Shown: positions 43,537-52,807, counted from the first letter of the stretch. The stretch: DNA of 64,000 nt from Deltaproteobacteria bacterium (GCA_029261875.1 JAJDAL010000050.1:1-64000); one strand, 5' to 3'. Numbers and translations are program-made. Notes: a model not told the origin generated them from the letters alone.

Positions 43537-44741
43537 AGCGTGCGACCCTATGGATGATCGGCGGCGGTGTACAACAGGTTCGCGCGGTCGAACGCGCGCG
43601 GGCCCAGGACTTCCGAATCGTCGTCAGCGATCGAAACCCCGCAGCGCCGGCAGCGCGGGCCGCGGAACGCCAGGTCGAAATCGACGGGCGCGACGTCGAG
43701 ACCCTCGTGGCCTTCGGGATGCAGGAGCGCGCCCAGGCACCCATCGACGGTATCTTCACTCTGACGGAACTCGTGACCCCGGTTGCGGTCGTCGCCAACG
43801 CGCTGCAATGGCCCGGGGTCCCTCCGGCCGCGGCGGTCGCGTGCCAGAACAAGATTCTCTGCAAGCAATCGTGGCTGTCGGCGGGAATCGAAACTCCGCG
43901 CGGCGCCGGCGTGCGCGATGCGGAAGACGCGGAAAACTGGTTCCGGGCCCTCGGCGAGGACGTGTTCGTCAAACCGGCGGTGGGCTTCGGGGGCAAGGGT
44001 GCAGGACGCGTTCGGGAACTCGCGCAGCTCGCCCCCTACACGGCCGCCCTTGGACACAGCCCGCACGCCCCCCATGCACCGCTGTTGATCGAAGAGCGGC
44101 TCACAGGGAGCATGCACGATGCCAACGGCTTGATCGACGAACACGGTCGTTTCCACCCGTTGGGAATCATCGATCGACGCTTTCTCGAAGACCGGCCCGT
44201 GGAATGCGAAGTGCGCGCGCCGACGGAATTGTCCGCCGCCGAGCAAGCGGAACTCTACGCGCTGCTCGAACGCGGCGTGCGCGCATTGGGGATCCATTGG
44301 GGTCCCGTGAAGGCCGATGCGGTTCGCACCGAGCAGGGCTTCCGCTTGCTCGAGGTTGCACCGCGACTCCACGGCCCGCGCTGCTCGCTCTACGCGCTGC
44401 CGGGTTCCGGATTCGACCCGCTCTCCCCGGCCCTGCACGCCATCGCGGGACGACCGATCCCACCGGCCCTACTCGAACTGGCAGCCACCCAATGCTGTCT
44501 CGGACGCGCCCTGTTTCCCAAGCCCGGGCAGATCGAACGCATCGCGGGTGTCGACGAAGCCCAACGGATCGAGGGCGTCGAGAGCGTCCACCTCTACGTC
44601 GCACCCGGCACACGGATCGCGGGATACGACGATTCGAGCCAGGTCGCAGGTTACGTATTCACGGTCGGTCAGAATTGGGCGCGCTGCGAGGAAGCCATGG
44701 CGCGCGCCGAAGCAACGATTCGTTTCGAGATGGAGACTTAG
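43533..44741 (+). CDS. ATP-grasp ligase 2
   Basis: A second ATP-grasp ligase, 402 aa from a GTG overlapping the previous stop. It begins LWMIGGGVQQVRAVERA, with EDVFVKPAVGFGGKGAGRV in the nucleotide site and KADAVRTEQGFRLLEVAPRLHGPR as the metal-binding end, with the Glu in place. It is related in layout to the ATP-grasp gene at 49188 (both start with a short WxxxGG motif). Its frame ends within a hairpin shared with the convergent methyltransferase. Confidence 0.85.
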   Translation: MKRATLWMIGGGVQQVRAVERARAQDFRIVVSDRNPAAPAARAAERQVEIDGRDVETLVAFGMQERAQAPIDGIFTLTELVTPVAVVANALQWPGVPPAAAVACQNKILCKQSWLSAGIETPRGAGVRDAEDAENWFRALGEDVFVKPAVGFGGKGAGRVRELAQLAPYTAALGHSPHAPHAPLLIEERLTGSMHDANGLIDEHGRFHPLGIIDRRFLEDRPVECEVRAPTELSAAEQAELYALLERGVRALGIHWGPVKADAVRTEQGFRLLEVAPRLHGPRCSLYALPGSGFDPLSPALHAIAGRPIPPALLELAATQCCLGRALFPKPGQIERIAGVDEAQRIEGVESVHLYVAPGTRIAGYDDSSQVAGYVFTVGQNWARCEEAMARAEATIRFEMET

Positions 44742-44777
44742 AGAACGCCTGGCCCTTCGGGCTAGCGGGGTTTTCTC
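44741..44777. terminator. Candidate bidirectional terminator
   Basis: A nested hairpin (GGCCC-TTC-GGGCT core, outer GAGAAC...GTTTTCTC arms) spans the 20-bp gap between convergent genes and ends in TTTTCTC on the plus strand. It overlaps the stop codons of both genes. Confidence 0.5.
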
Positions 44778-45511
44778 GCGTACCAGATGCACGTGAGGTA
44801 CGGCACCCGAAGCGAAAGAGCGGGGGCCAAACGCGCCTCGATGGCGTGAATGATCTGCATGAAATGCGCTTCGTTCCCCGCCTGCCGCGCCAGCGACGCA
44901 TGGGCGCGCCAGGTATCGACGTAGTCTTCGCTCGAAACCTCCACATCGAAACGCGTTTCGATCTGTTTCGCGGGTTCGAAGAGCTCCGAGCGATCGATCA
45001 CCGCGGCGGGATCTTCGCGCCGCGCACCGAAATCGTAGTTCGGGATCGCATCCCGGATGATCTGTTCGACGTCTTTCTGCAGCGCGTCTTCGAGATCGAT
45101 GTGATTCCACATGCACGCGAAGTGACCGCCCGGCGCGAGCACGCGGGCTGCCTCCTTCAGCGCCTGATGGCGATCCGTCACGTTGAAAGACGAACCGAAG
45201 GTCACCAGATGCGCACTGGCATCTTCGAGGGTCGTGGCCTCGCCGGTTCCCTCGACCCAACGCACGTTCAAACGCTGGCTGTTCAACGTCCCGAATCGCC
45301 GCATGGCGTCGTTGGGTTCGACCGCGACCACCTGATAGCCCAGGTGCGCCAAGGGGATGGCGAGCTTGCCGGTTCCGGCACCGACATCGACGATGTCCTG
45401 ATCCGGTGTCGTCTGCGTCGCCGCGAGCAATCGTTCGACCGCTTCAGCCGCGTACCCCGGCCGTTTGTCGTAGAAAGCCGCCAGCTCGGTGTAATCCCAG
45501 CGCGTTTCCAT
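44762..45511 (-). CDS. SAM-dependent methyltransferase (class I)
   Basis: A 249-aa methyltransferase from the ATG at 45511, where GAGGA lies at a suitable distance. The SAM motif is DIVDVGAGTGKLA (about 40-52), followed by VVAVEPNDAMRRF and the motif HLVTFGSSFNVTD in place of the usual D-x-x-x-x-N/Q. The profile matches the UbiE/trans-aconitate type methyltransferases with unassigned substrate. It is on the opposite strand to the ATP-grasp genes, and its role in that cluster is unproven. Confidence 0.85.
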   Translation of the reverse strand: METRWDYTELAAFYDKRPGYAAEAVERLLAATQTTPDQDIVDVGAGTGKLAIPLAHLGYQVVAVEPNDAMRRFGTLNSQRLNVRWVEGTGEATTLEDASAHLVTFGSSFNVTDRHQALKEAARVLAPGGHFACMWNHIDLEDALQKDVEQIIRDAIPNYDFGARREDPAAVIDRSELFEPAKQIETRFDVEVSSEDYVDTWRAHASLARQAGNEAHFMQIIHAIEARLAPALSLRVPYLTCIWYARKPR

Positions 45512-45673
45512 GAGCCGCAATCCTCGATTGTAAAAAACCTACGGTGCGCAGAGTGAATCGGCCCCCCCGCGCATGGCCTTGACTCCGGCCACGAGAACCG
45601 AGGCCCTTTGGCTACGGCAACTGAAAGAGTGACCCATGCGGGTCGCCCGATGCCGCGCGCTTCTCCTCGCCCG

Positions 45674-46411
45674 CTAGTTGGCCGCGGCCCCCGTCGCCGC
45701 GCCCCGGTAGAGGATCAGGTCCGAAGGTTGATCGATCTCCCCCCAACGCCCGCGGTAGGGCACCGCGTCGATCCGCACACCGGCTTCGATCAAGCGCCCA
45801 AGCAAAGACGTCAGGGCCATTCGGTCGCGCTCTTCGCCCGGGAGTCGTTCGAGGATGTGCTCGATGGCACACCACCCCGTTGGTGTGGTCCGCAACAGGC
45901 CCATGGGTTGGCCCTGGATCTCGTCGGCGCAATGCGGGCGTCGACCGATCTCGATCAGATTCCCGTCGCTGTCGACGCGAAAGGATTCGGCATCGTCGAG
46001 GGGATCCGCAAAGCGCTTCTCCCACAAACTGCGCCAAGCGGGATCGAACGCCAGAGCGATCTCTGCGTCGCTCTCCGCAAGGGCCCGCACGGCGTGGGGT
46101 TCATAGAAGACGTCCCCATAGCTCACGATACAAACCGAGCGTTCGAGCCAATCCGCCGCACAGGCCAGCGACATCACGCTGTGGGTCTCGGCCCAACGTT
46201 GGTTTTCGAAGCCGTGGGTTCCAAAGTCGTCGAGTAGATCCGCGCGAAACCCGGTGACGATCGCGACCTCTTCGATCTCCGCCGCTTCCATGGCGTCGAG
46301 TTGCCACTGGATCAACGGCCGCCCGTCGACTTCCAACAGACACTTGGGCAGCTCTTCACAATGCCCGCCCATGCGACTGCCGCGCCCCGCCGCCAAGACG
46401 ATCCCCTTCAT
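45674..46411 (-). CDS. Nucleotidyltransferase (LicC/PntC-like)
   Basis: A 245-aa MobA/GlmU-type NTP transferase. The pyrophosphorylase motif GIVLAAGRGSRMG is at residues 3-15 and PKCLLEVDGRPLI follows. YGDVF carries the metal-binding Asp, and WGEIDQPSDL near the C-terminus carries the second metal Asp. The pattern resembles cytidylyltransferases acting on phosphocholine or phosphonates more than sugar-phosphate thymidylyltransferases. The ATG at 46411 follows GGGAGAGG; a longer frame lacks support. It is divergent from the transketolase genes, 218 bp away. Confidence 0.8.
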   Translation of the reverse strand: MKGIVLAAGRGSRMGGHCEELPKCLLEVDGRPLIQWQLDAMEAAEIEEVAIVTGFRADLLDDFGTHGFENQRWAETHSVMSLACAADWLERSVCIVSYGDVFYEPHAVRALAESDAEIALAFDPAWRSLWEKRFADPLDDAESFRVDSDGNLIEIGRRPHCADEIQGQPMGLLRTTPTGWCAIEHILERLPGEERDRMALTSLLGRLIEAGVRIDAVPYRGRWGEIDQPSDLILYRGAATGAAAN

Positions 46412-46629
46412 CCAACCTCTCCCGCGAGCGCTTTCGGATTTCCCATTGATTCTAAGTAGATGATCGACCCAATCGCGCACGGGCTTTACGCCCGTTGCGG
46501 CACATGCCTTGCACTGATTCTTCCCGCCAGCGCCGACGCGACGCCTGGCGAACGCTCGACTCGACTCGCGCGCGGGGGGTTTCAATCTGAAACGTCCGCG
46601 TGAAACGAGGCGTGCCATGAGGGGGAATC

Positions 46630-47469
46630 GTGTCTCTAAAAGCGACCGCCGCACGCATCCGACGCGGCACCCTTGCGGCCATCTACGCCGCCGGCTCCGG
46701 ACATCCCGGCGGCTCGCTATCGGCAGCCGACCTGTTGGCCTTTCTCTCCCAGGTCGAACTCCTGGAAGACCGCGCGCCGGGCGAACACCACCGATTCGTG
46801 TTGTCGAAAGGCCACGCCTGCCCGGCCCTGTACGCGACCGCCGCGGAACTCGGACTCATTTCCCACGCCTCGCTGCGCAGCCTCCGGAAACTCGGCAGTC
46901 CCCTCCAAGGACATCCCCACGTGCTCGATACGCCGTGGGTCGAGACGAGTACCGGGTCCCTCGGACAGGGCTTTTCGGTGGCGGTCGGGATGGCATTGGG
47001 CTTCCGCCATCGCGGCGAATCCGCCCGCGTCTATGCGCTACTCGGCGATGGCGAGTTGCAGGAAGGCGAAGTCTGGGAGGCGGCCATGTTCTCCGCCCAC
47101 CACAAGCTGGGCCGCCTGTGCGCAATCGTGGACTACAACAAACTTCAAAGCGACAACAGCAACGCGAACATCATGGGTCTCGAACCGCTGGCGGAAAAAT
47201 GGGCGGCCTTCGGCTGGCACGTGCGCGAGATCGATGGGCACGATTTCGACGCCATGGCGGACGCCTTCGACCAGGCGCGCAACACTCCCGAACGCCCGTC
47301 AGTCGTGATCGCCCACACGGTCAAGGGCAAGGGCGTTTCCTTCATGGAAGGCGAGCCTCCTTGGCACGGCAGCGTGAAGATCCGCGAAGAAGAAATGCGG
47401 CGCGCCCTCGAGGACCTGCAAACTCCGGAATCGGAAATGGAGCAATGGATCGATGGCTGCAGCGCCTAG
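46630..47469 (+). CDS. Transketolase-like N-terminal subunit
   Basis: ThDP-binding half of a split transketolase, 279 aa, GTG start after GAGGGGG. Typical motifs: GHPGGSLSAADLLAFL near 19, HRFVLSKGHACPALYA, GSLGQGFSVAVGMALG, the ThDP-binding GDGELQEGEVWEAAM, DYNKLQSDN, and KGKGVSFME at the end. It overlaps the C-terminal subunit gene by 17 bp. Split transketolases of this kind occur in secondary or surface-sugar pathways as well as in pentose metabolism. Confidence 0.92.
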   Translation: MSLKATAARIRRGTLAAIYAAGSGHPGGSLSAADLLAFLSQVELLEDRAPGEHHRFVLSKGHACPALYATAAELGLISHASLRSLRKLGSPLQGHPHVLDTPWVETSTGSLGQGFSVAVGMALGFRHRGESARVYALLGDGELQEGEVWEAAMFSAHHKLGRLCAIVDYNKLQSDNSNANIMGLEPLAEKWAAFGWHVREIDGHDFDAMADAFDQARNTPERPSVVIAHTVKGKGVSFMEGEPPWHGSVKIREEEMRRALEDLQTPESEMEQWIDGCSA

Positions 47470-48463
47470 CGCAAGCGGTCCCGCGCTGATCGGGAGCAGT
47501 GGCGATTCCCTGCGCGAAGCCTTCGGTCGCAAGCTGGCAGAAATCGCCGATCGCTACCCGCAGGTCGTCGTGCTCGACGCAGACATTGCGGGCGGAACCG
47601 GGGTCCACCATTTCCGCGACCAGCATCCGGATCGCTTCTATCAATTTGGGATTGCGGAACAGAACATGATGGCGGTGGCGGGAGGCATGGCACACGTGGG
47701 ACTGGTCCCGGTCGTCACCACCTTTGCGGTCTTCTGCCTGCGCGCCTACGAGCAAGCGCGGCTCTCCATCTGCTACGCGGGTCGAAACGTCAAGATCGTC
47801 GCCAGTCACCCGGGCCTCGACGTCGGTCCCGACGGCGGTTCCGCCCAATGCCTGGAAGATCTCGCGGCGTTTCGCGCGTTGCCGGGCATGTGCGTGGTGT
47901 CCCCCGCGGATCCGCTGGAAGTCGCCCAGGCGACCGAGGCCATTCTCGAACACAAAGGCCCGGTCTACATGCGGACGGGGCGAAGCGATGCGCGGCGCGT
48001 GCTGCCCGACGACTACCGCTTCGAACTCGGCAAAGGACGCGTGCTTCGACCGGGTCGCGATGTCACGCTGGTCGCGTGCGGGGTCGAAGTCGCGCGGGCC
48101 CTGGACGCAGCCGCGATCCTCGATCGCGAAGGCATTCGTGCGCGCGTCGTCAACCTCTCGACCTTGAAGCCGATCGATACAGACTTGCTCGAGCGCTGCG
48201 CGCGCGAAACCCGCGCCATCGTAACGGCCGAAGATCACAACATCGTCGGCGGATTGGGAAGCGCGGTCGCCGAGGCCCTGGCCCAGCGCGCGCCCTGCCC
48301 CATGGAATTCGTCGGCGTGCGGGATTGTTTCGGCGCATCCGGCGAACCCGAAGAACTCGCCGAACAGTACGGACTCACCGGGCCCCACATCGCGGACGCC
48401 GCAAGGCGCGTGCTCGCGCGAGCCGACAAGGAGGAAATCGCATGCCCCTCACCGGGCGCGTAG
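47453..48463 (+). CDS. Transketolase-like C-terminal subunit
   Basis: Pyrimidine-binding and C-terminal half of the split transketolase, 336 aa. ADIAGGTGVHHF, FGIAEQNMMAVAGGMAHVG (with the catalytic Glu) and a GLDVGPDGGSAQCLEDLAAFRALPGM segment (divided by SAQCLED) match the DXS/TKT middle domain. The C-terminal part includes VTAEDHNIVGGLGSAVAE. Together with the N-subunit it would transfer a two-carbon unit between sugars or onto a keto acceptor. It overlaps the SDR gene by 22 bp. Confidence 0.92.
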   Translation: MAAAPSASGPALIGSSGDSLREAFGRKLAEIADRYPQVVVLDADIAGGTGVHHFRDQHPDRFYQFGIAEQNMMAVAGGMAHVGLVPVVTTFAVFCLRAYEQARLSICYAGRNVKIVASHPGLDVGPDGGSAQCLEDLAAFRALPGMCVVSPADPLEVAQATEAILEHKGPVYMRTGRSDARRVLPDDYRFELGKGRVLRPGRDVTLVACGVEVARALDAAAILDREGIRARVVNLSTLKPIDTDLLERCARETRAIVTAEDHNIVGGLGSAVAEALAQRAPCPMEFVGVRDCFGASGEPEELAEQYGLTGPHIADAARRVLARADKEEIACPSPGA

Positions 48464-49191
48464 CGCTCGTCACCGGCGGCAGCCGCGGCATCGGGCGCGC
48501 CATCGCGCTCTATCTCGCCGACGCGGGTGCCACCGTGGCGATCACCTACCGACGCAACCAAGACGCCGCCGAGAAAGTCGTCAAAGAGATTTCGCTGTCC
48601 GGCGAGTCCGCGGTCTCGGCTCCCCTAGAGCTGGAAGATCGCGAATCGATCCGCGGCGCCCTGGCACGCGTGCAAAGCGCCTGCGGTCCCGTCGAAATCC
48701 TGGTCAACAACGCCGCGATCGCCCAGGAGAAACCCTTCGAAACCATTCGCGACGAAGATTGGGACCGCATGCTGGCCGTCAACCTGCGCGGCGCCTTCGC
48801 GCTGTGCCAAGAAGTGCTGCCCGCCATGCTCGAACGCGAGTGGGGTCGCATCATAAACATCACATCCATCGGCGGACAATGGGGCGGTTTCAACCAGGTC
48901 CACTACGCGGCCGCCAAAGCCGGGCTCATCAGCCTCACGCAATCCATGGCCAAGATCTATTCGAAACACGGCATCACGAGCAACGCGGTATCGCCGGGTT
49001 TGGTGGCGACGGATATGGCGAGTGCTGAGCTCGACTCGGACGCCGGAAAAGAGAAAGTCCGCAACATCCCCCTGGGACGCATCTGCTCGCCCTTCGAAGT
49101 CGCGGACGCGGTGGCGTTCCTCGCCCGCGATGAAGCGGGCGCCATCACGGGGCAAACCGTGAACGTCAACGGCGGGATGTATTTCGGATGA
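48442..49191 (+). CDS. FabG-like SDR (3-oxoacyl-ACP-reductase type)
   Basis: A 249-aa classical SDR. Cofactor motif TGGSRGIG (10-17) with a following TYRRN suggests NADPH use; NNAA near 88, the catalytic Ser of INITSIGG, and YAAAK near 153 complete the active site. The ATG at 48442 has AAGGAGGAAA upstream, inside the transketolase frame. Location between a transketolase and an ATP-grasp ligase points to reduction of a keto intermediate in this pathway, not to fatty-acid synthesis. Confidence 0.88.
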   Translation: MPLTGRVALVTGGSRGIGRAIALYLADAGATVAITYRRNQDAAEKVVKEISLSGESAVSAPLELEDRESIRGALARVQSACGPVEILVNNAAIAQEKPFETIRDEDWDRMLAVNLRGAFALCQEVLPAMLEREWGRIINITSIGGQWGGFNQVHYAAAKAGLISLTQSMAKIYSKHGITSNAVSPGLVATDMASAELDSDAGKEKVRNIPLGRICSPFEVADAVAFLARDEAGAITGQTVNVNGGMYFG

Positions 49192-50402
49192 AGACACTCT
49201 GGATCGTCAGCGGTGGAATCGAAGCCGTACCGGGCATCGCGCTCGCGAAACGCATGGGATACCGAGTCGTGGTGAGCGACGGCAGCCCGGAGGCGCCGGG
49301 CTTTCGTTTCGCGGACAAGTGCGTGCTGGCGAGCACCTACGATGTGGAGGCCACCCTCAAAGCTGCCCGCTCCCACGTTGCGGGCGGGGGTGCCATCGAT
49401 GGCGTGCTGTGTGTGGCGGCGGACGTTCCCCTCACGGTGGCGCGAATCGCCGAGGAATTCGACCTACCCGGCATCCCCGTTTCGAGCGCAGAGCTGGGTG
49501 TCGACAAGCTCGCCATGAAGCAGCGCTTTTCGGAAAGTGGAGTCCCGGTTCCCTGGTTCCAATCCGTCGCGAATGCGCGCGAGCTGGCGGCCTGCGTCAA
49601 GGACCGCGGCCACGCCCTCGTGGTGAAACCCGTCGATAGCCGTGGAGCCCGCGGAGTGGTGCGAATCCGTCCGGGGCTCGACTTCGGCTGGGTGTTCGAA
49701 ACCGCGCGACGCGAGTCGCCGTCGAACCGGGTCATGGTGGAAGCCTTCCTGCCCGGTCCGCAAATCAGCACGGAGTCCGTGGTGCTCGGCGGGCATTGCC
49801 ACACCCTCGGCTTCTCGGATCGCAACTACGAACACCTCGACACCTACGCACCGTTCATCATCGAGGATGGGGGCACCCAACCGAGCCTCCACGATGCGGT
49901 CACGAAGGCGGCGGTTCACACCCTCATCGAACAAGCCGCGCGCGCGATGGGGGTCGATACCGGCATCGTCAAAGGCGACATCGTCGTCTGTGACGGAAAG
50001 CCCTTTGTGATCGAGCTAGCGCCTCGGCTGTCCGGCGGATACTTCTGCACGCACCAGATCCCGCTTCACACGGGTGTCGACATCCTGGGGATCGCGATTC
50101 GACTCGCCCTGGCTGAGTCCGTGGACCCCGCCGAGTTGGTTCCGCGCTCCGAAACACCCATCGCCCAACGCTTCGTCTTCGCAGCACCCGGTCGCGTGGT
50201 CGAAGTCTCGGGTGTCGACGAAGTCTCGGCGCGGCCGGAAGTCGAATTCTGCCACGTCGGGATCCGCCCCGGGGACTTCGTACGCCCCATCCGCAGCCAC
50301 CCGGCCCGGCCCGGCATGGTGATCGCCAGCGGCGAGAGCCGCGAAGCCGCCATCGAGAACGCCGCGGCCGCGGTGCGCGACATCCGTATCCGGGTCGAAT
50401 AG
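49188..50402 (+). CDS. ATP-grasp ligase 3
   Basis: A third ATP-grasp ligase, 404 aa, ATGA overlap with the SDR. It starts LWIVSGGIEAVPGIALAKRMG, similar to ligase 2. The core contains HALVVKPVDSRGARGVVRI, MVEAFLPGPQISTESVV and the intact metal end KGDIVVCDGKPFVIELAPRLSGGYF, as in biotin-carboxylase-like amino-acid ligases. It ends the plus-strand set; a strong hairpin follows before the flagellar operon. Confidence 0.88.
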   Translation: MKTLWIVSGGIEAVPGIALAKRMGYRVVVSDGSPEAPGFRFADKCVLASTYDVEATLKAARSHVAGGGAIDGVLCVAADVPLTVARIAEEFDLPGIPVSSAELGVDKLAMKQRFSESGVPVPWFQSVANARELAACVKDRGHALVVKPVDSRGARGVVRIRPGLDFGWVFETARRESPSNRVMVEAFLPGPQISTESVVLGGHCHTLGFSDRNYEHLDTYAPFIIEDGGTQPSLHDAVTKAAVHTLIEQAARAMGVDTGIVKGDIVVCDGKPFVIELAPRLSGGYFCTHQIPLHTGVDILGIAIRLALAESVDPAELVPRSETPIAQRFVFAAPGRVVEVSGVDEVSARPEVEFCHVGIRPGDFVRPIRSHPARPGMVIASGESREAAIENAAAAVRDIRIRVE

Positions 50403-50461
50403 TCCTTCGACCCCACGCCCGGACTCAGACCTTTTCTTCTGCCCGACCCAAGCCAAACGTG

Positions 50462-50501
50462 AACGACCCGAGGTCCCTCGCGAGAGGTTCCCCGGGTCGT
50501 T
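50462..50501. terminator. Hairpin between convergent ATP-grasp and flgE genes
   Basis: A 9-bp perfect stem (AACGACCCG with CGGGTCGTT) encloses a second small hairpin, CCTC-GCGA-GAGG. It lies in the 140-bp space where two convergent operons end. No T-tract follows on either strand, so termination is inferred from position and stability. Confidence 0.5.
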
Positions 50502-50542
50502 ACGGCGGAGCGCTGGTGCCGCCCAAACGTTCCCTTACGGGA

Positions 50543-51850
50543 TTACTGTCCCAGCGAGACCAGGTTCCCCAGGAGTTCACTCGCGGTGGAGACCGTTCGT
50601 GTGTTGGCCTGGAAGGCTCGCTGACTGATGATCAATTGAACGAACTGCGCGGCGAGATCGACGTTCGATTTCTCGAGCGAACTCGATCGCAACTCACCAA
50701 ATGCGCCACTCTCCGGCACACCGATCACCGGTTGACCCGAGAGCCGCGCTTCGGTCACGTTGTTGTCACCCACCGAGAGCAGACCCTCGGTATTGGGAAA
50801 CTGCGCCAACGCGATCTGGGCCAGTCGGATGGTCTGCCCGTTCGAGAACTGGCCACTCACGAAACCTTCGGGATCGAAGATCACGTTCTGCAGTTCACCC
50901 GGGGCAAAACCGTCCTGCACGAAGCTATTCACCAGGGAATCGCTGCCGTACTGGGTGGTGGGATCCCCGGTCCCGGTACCCGCCACGGGACCCAGGTTCA
51001 AGGTGATGGCCTGACTCGCCGCACCACCGCCCGCGTACTCGAAGGTCACGCTGGCCGGGTCCGGCACCATGGCGCTCAAATCACCATTGGTGTCGAAAGT
51101 CAAGGTCCCGGTACCCCCCGCGGTCATCACCACGAACTCGTCACCCGCGGAAGCCGGCGCCGTCGTGGTGTCGTTCACACCCAAGGCCGCGTTGTAGGTC
51201 CACGTATTGTCGGCGGTCTTCGTGAAAAAGAACGTCGTCAAATGCGGATTTCCCAACGTATCGAAGGTGGTAAACGCAGTCCGGAAATTCGACGTATTGT
51301 CGGGATCCGAGGCGTCGAAGCCACCGGGGATGTTCGTATCGTTGGAATCCAACTGCACCGAAAGCTCCATCAGGGTCGTGGCGCGCGGTGCCGACACGGT
51401 TTCGTCGAGGGAAATATTCCCCAACTCACCGGTCGAGATCCCCGTCACGGGGTTCAGGGCGAACCCCTGGACCCGGAAGCCGGACCCGTTGACCAGAACC
51501 CGCTCTTCATCGAAGTGGAACGAACCGTCTCGCGTGTAGAACACACCCGAATCGTCTTCCAGGATGAAGAAACCCTGACCGTCGATGGCAAGGTCCGTGC
51601 CTCGGGCGGTCGACTCGAAGGTTCCCTGGGAATAGATCGGGATGATGCGATTGGTCTTCACACCGGCTCCGAGCTGTGCGAGCCCGCCACCCGCCGTAAT
51701 CGAGCGACTGAGCACGTCCGCAAACTCGACGCGCTTCTGCTTGAAGCCCGGCGTATTGATGTTGGCGATGTTATCGCCGATGACAGCAATCGCTGTCGAG
51801 TTGGAATCGATGCCGCTGATCGAGCTAAACATCGCCGCAGTGAGCGTCAT
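50543..51850 (-). CDS. flgE: Flagellar hook protein FlgE
   Basis: Hook subunit of 435 aa. The N-terminal D0 region (MFSSISGIDSNSTAIAVIGDNIANINTPGFKQ) and the C-terminal ANTRTVSTASELLGNLVSL match the flagellar axial family. The LAIDGQGFFIL motif near 85 and the central ATTLMELSVQLDSN segment identify the hook rather than the rod. It is the last gene of the operon; the start overlaps the preceding small gene (ATGA), with GGAGAAA as ribosome-binding site. Confidence 0.95.
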   Translation of the reverse strand: MTLTAAMFSSISGIDSNSTAIAVIGDNIANINTPGFKQKRVEFADVLSRSITAGGGLAQLGAGVKTNRIIPIYSQGTFESTARGTDLAIDGQGFFILEDDSGVFYTRDGSFHFDEERVLVNGSGFRVQGFALNPVTGISTGELGNISLDETVSAPRATTLMELSVQLDSNDTNIPGGFDASDPDNTSNFRTAFTTFDTLGNPHLTTFFFTKTADNTWTYNAALGVNDTTTAPASAGDEFVVMTAGGTGTLTFDTNGDLSAMVPDPASVTFEYAGGGAASQAITLNLGPVAGTGTGDPTTQYGSDSLVNSFVQDGFAPGELQNVIFDPEGFVSGQFSNGQTIRLAQIALAQFPNTEGLLSVGDNNVTEARLSGQPVIGVPESGAFGELRSSSLEKSNVDLAAQFVQLIISQRAFQANTRTVSTASELLGNLVSLGQ

Positions 51851-52062
51851 GAGGTTTCTCCTATGGTTTGGGGATTGGCAGCGTACGGGGAGCCCAGGTC
51901 GGCATCACCCGATTGAAGAGATTGCTCCAACGTCGAAACGCGGAGCGAAATGGGATCGCTTGCGCGCAGGACCCGGTCGAACTCCATTGCGAAGGAATTC
52001 GGACCGCGGCCCCGCAGGCGACGCCAGCGGGCGTCCAAGCGATGTAGCCAATAACGAATCAT
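51847..52062 (-). CDS. 71-aa protein between flgD and flgE
   Basis: A small basic protein whose ATG overlaps the flgD stop and whose TGA overlaps the flgE start, each by 4 bp, with AGGAAGG before its start. This strict coupling argues it is expressed. A segment (SFAMEFDRVLRASDPISLRVSTL, near 24-46) weakly recalls the short flagellar-operon proteins found between flgD and flgE in other phyla, but the Cys- or His-based features of known families are absent. Function unknown; a hook-assembly helper is a guess from position. Confidence 0.65.
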   Translation of the reverse strand: MIRYWLHRLDARWRRLRGRGPNSFAMEFDRVLRASDPISLRVSTLEQSLQSGDADLGSPYAANPQTIGETS

Positions 52063-52775
52063 GAACCTTCCTGTCGGCGGATCTCTTGGATCTCCGTGAC
52101 CGGAACCACGACGTCACCCAGCATCACCACCGGGTTGCCGCGGTCCAGGTTGGCGCCGTCCACGACCGCGCGAACGAAGCGCGTGCTCGTGACCGGGTCA
52201 TCGTTGAAGCTCGAATTGACGACGAATTTGTAGGTTCCGTTGGGTAGATTCAGATCTTTTGCGACCTTCTGGAGATCCGCGTAGCTCAGTTCGTGACGCC
52301 CCTGGGTCAACGGATCGAAGTCGACGACGCCGAAGACCTGATTGGTGCGCGGGTCGGCGATCGCAACGCTCACGCTGTTTGCAGCCTGGGGCAGATCGAA
52401 GATCAACGACGGCCCGGTGTCCGAACCCTTATCGATCGAGAACAGGGAACCTTCGGCAACCACTTCACGCCCGATCAAACTCGAAACCGCCAAGGTCTCG
52501 GCCAAGGACGAATTCTCGCTGGATTGGCCGTTCTGGAGCGCTACCAGTGAATCGATGCCCTGGCGGATCGCCAACATCTGCTCGAGGTTGGAGAAGGTCG
52601 CCAGCTGGGCGGTAAACTCGGTCGCGTCCTGGGGATTCAGCGGATCTTGGTTTTCCAATTGCGCGATCAACATGCGCAAGAAGTCCTGCTGACCCAGTTC
52701 GGCGCTGGCCGGCTCGTTCGCACGGGCGGCGGCGGAATTGGGACTCGGCGTAAAGATCGACGAGAGTTCATCCAT
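52059..52775 (-). CDS. flgD: Flagellar hook-capping protein FlgD
   Basis: Scaffold that caps the growing hook, 238 aa. The conserved N-terminal LGQQDFLRMLIAQLENQDPLNPQD and EFTAQLATFSNLEQML segments are diagnostic, followed by the beta-rich FLG_D1/Tudor-like part. The ATG at 52775 is preceded by GAGAGGAG; a TTG 12 codons earlier overlaps fliK but has no ribosome-binding site. Confidence 0.95.
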   Translation of the reverse strand: MDELSSIFTPSPNSAAARANEPASAELGQQDFLRMLIAQLENQDPLNPQDATEFTAQLATFSNLEQMLAIRQGIDSLVALQNGQSSENSSLAETLAVSSLIGREVVAEGSLFSIDKGSDTGPSLIFDLPQAANSVSVAIADPRTNQVFGVVDFDPLTQGRHELSYADLQKVAKDLNLPNGTYKFVVNSSFNDDPVTSTRFVRAVVDGANLDRGNPVVMLGDVVVPVTEIQEIRRQEGS

Positions 52776-52807
52776 GGTTCTACTCCTCTCGCGCGGGGGG
52801 CCGCGAA

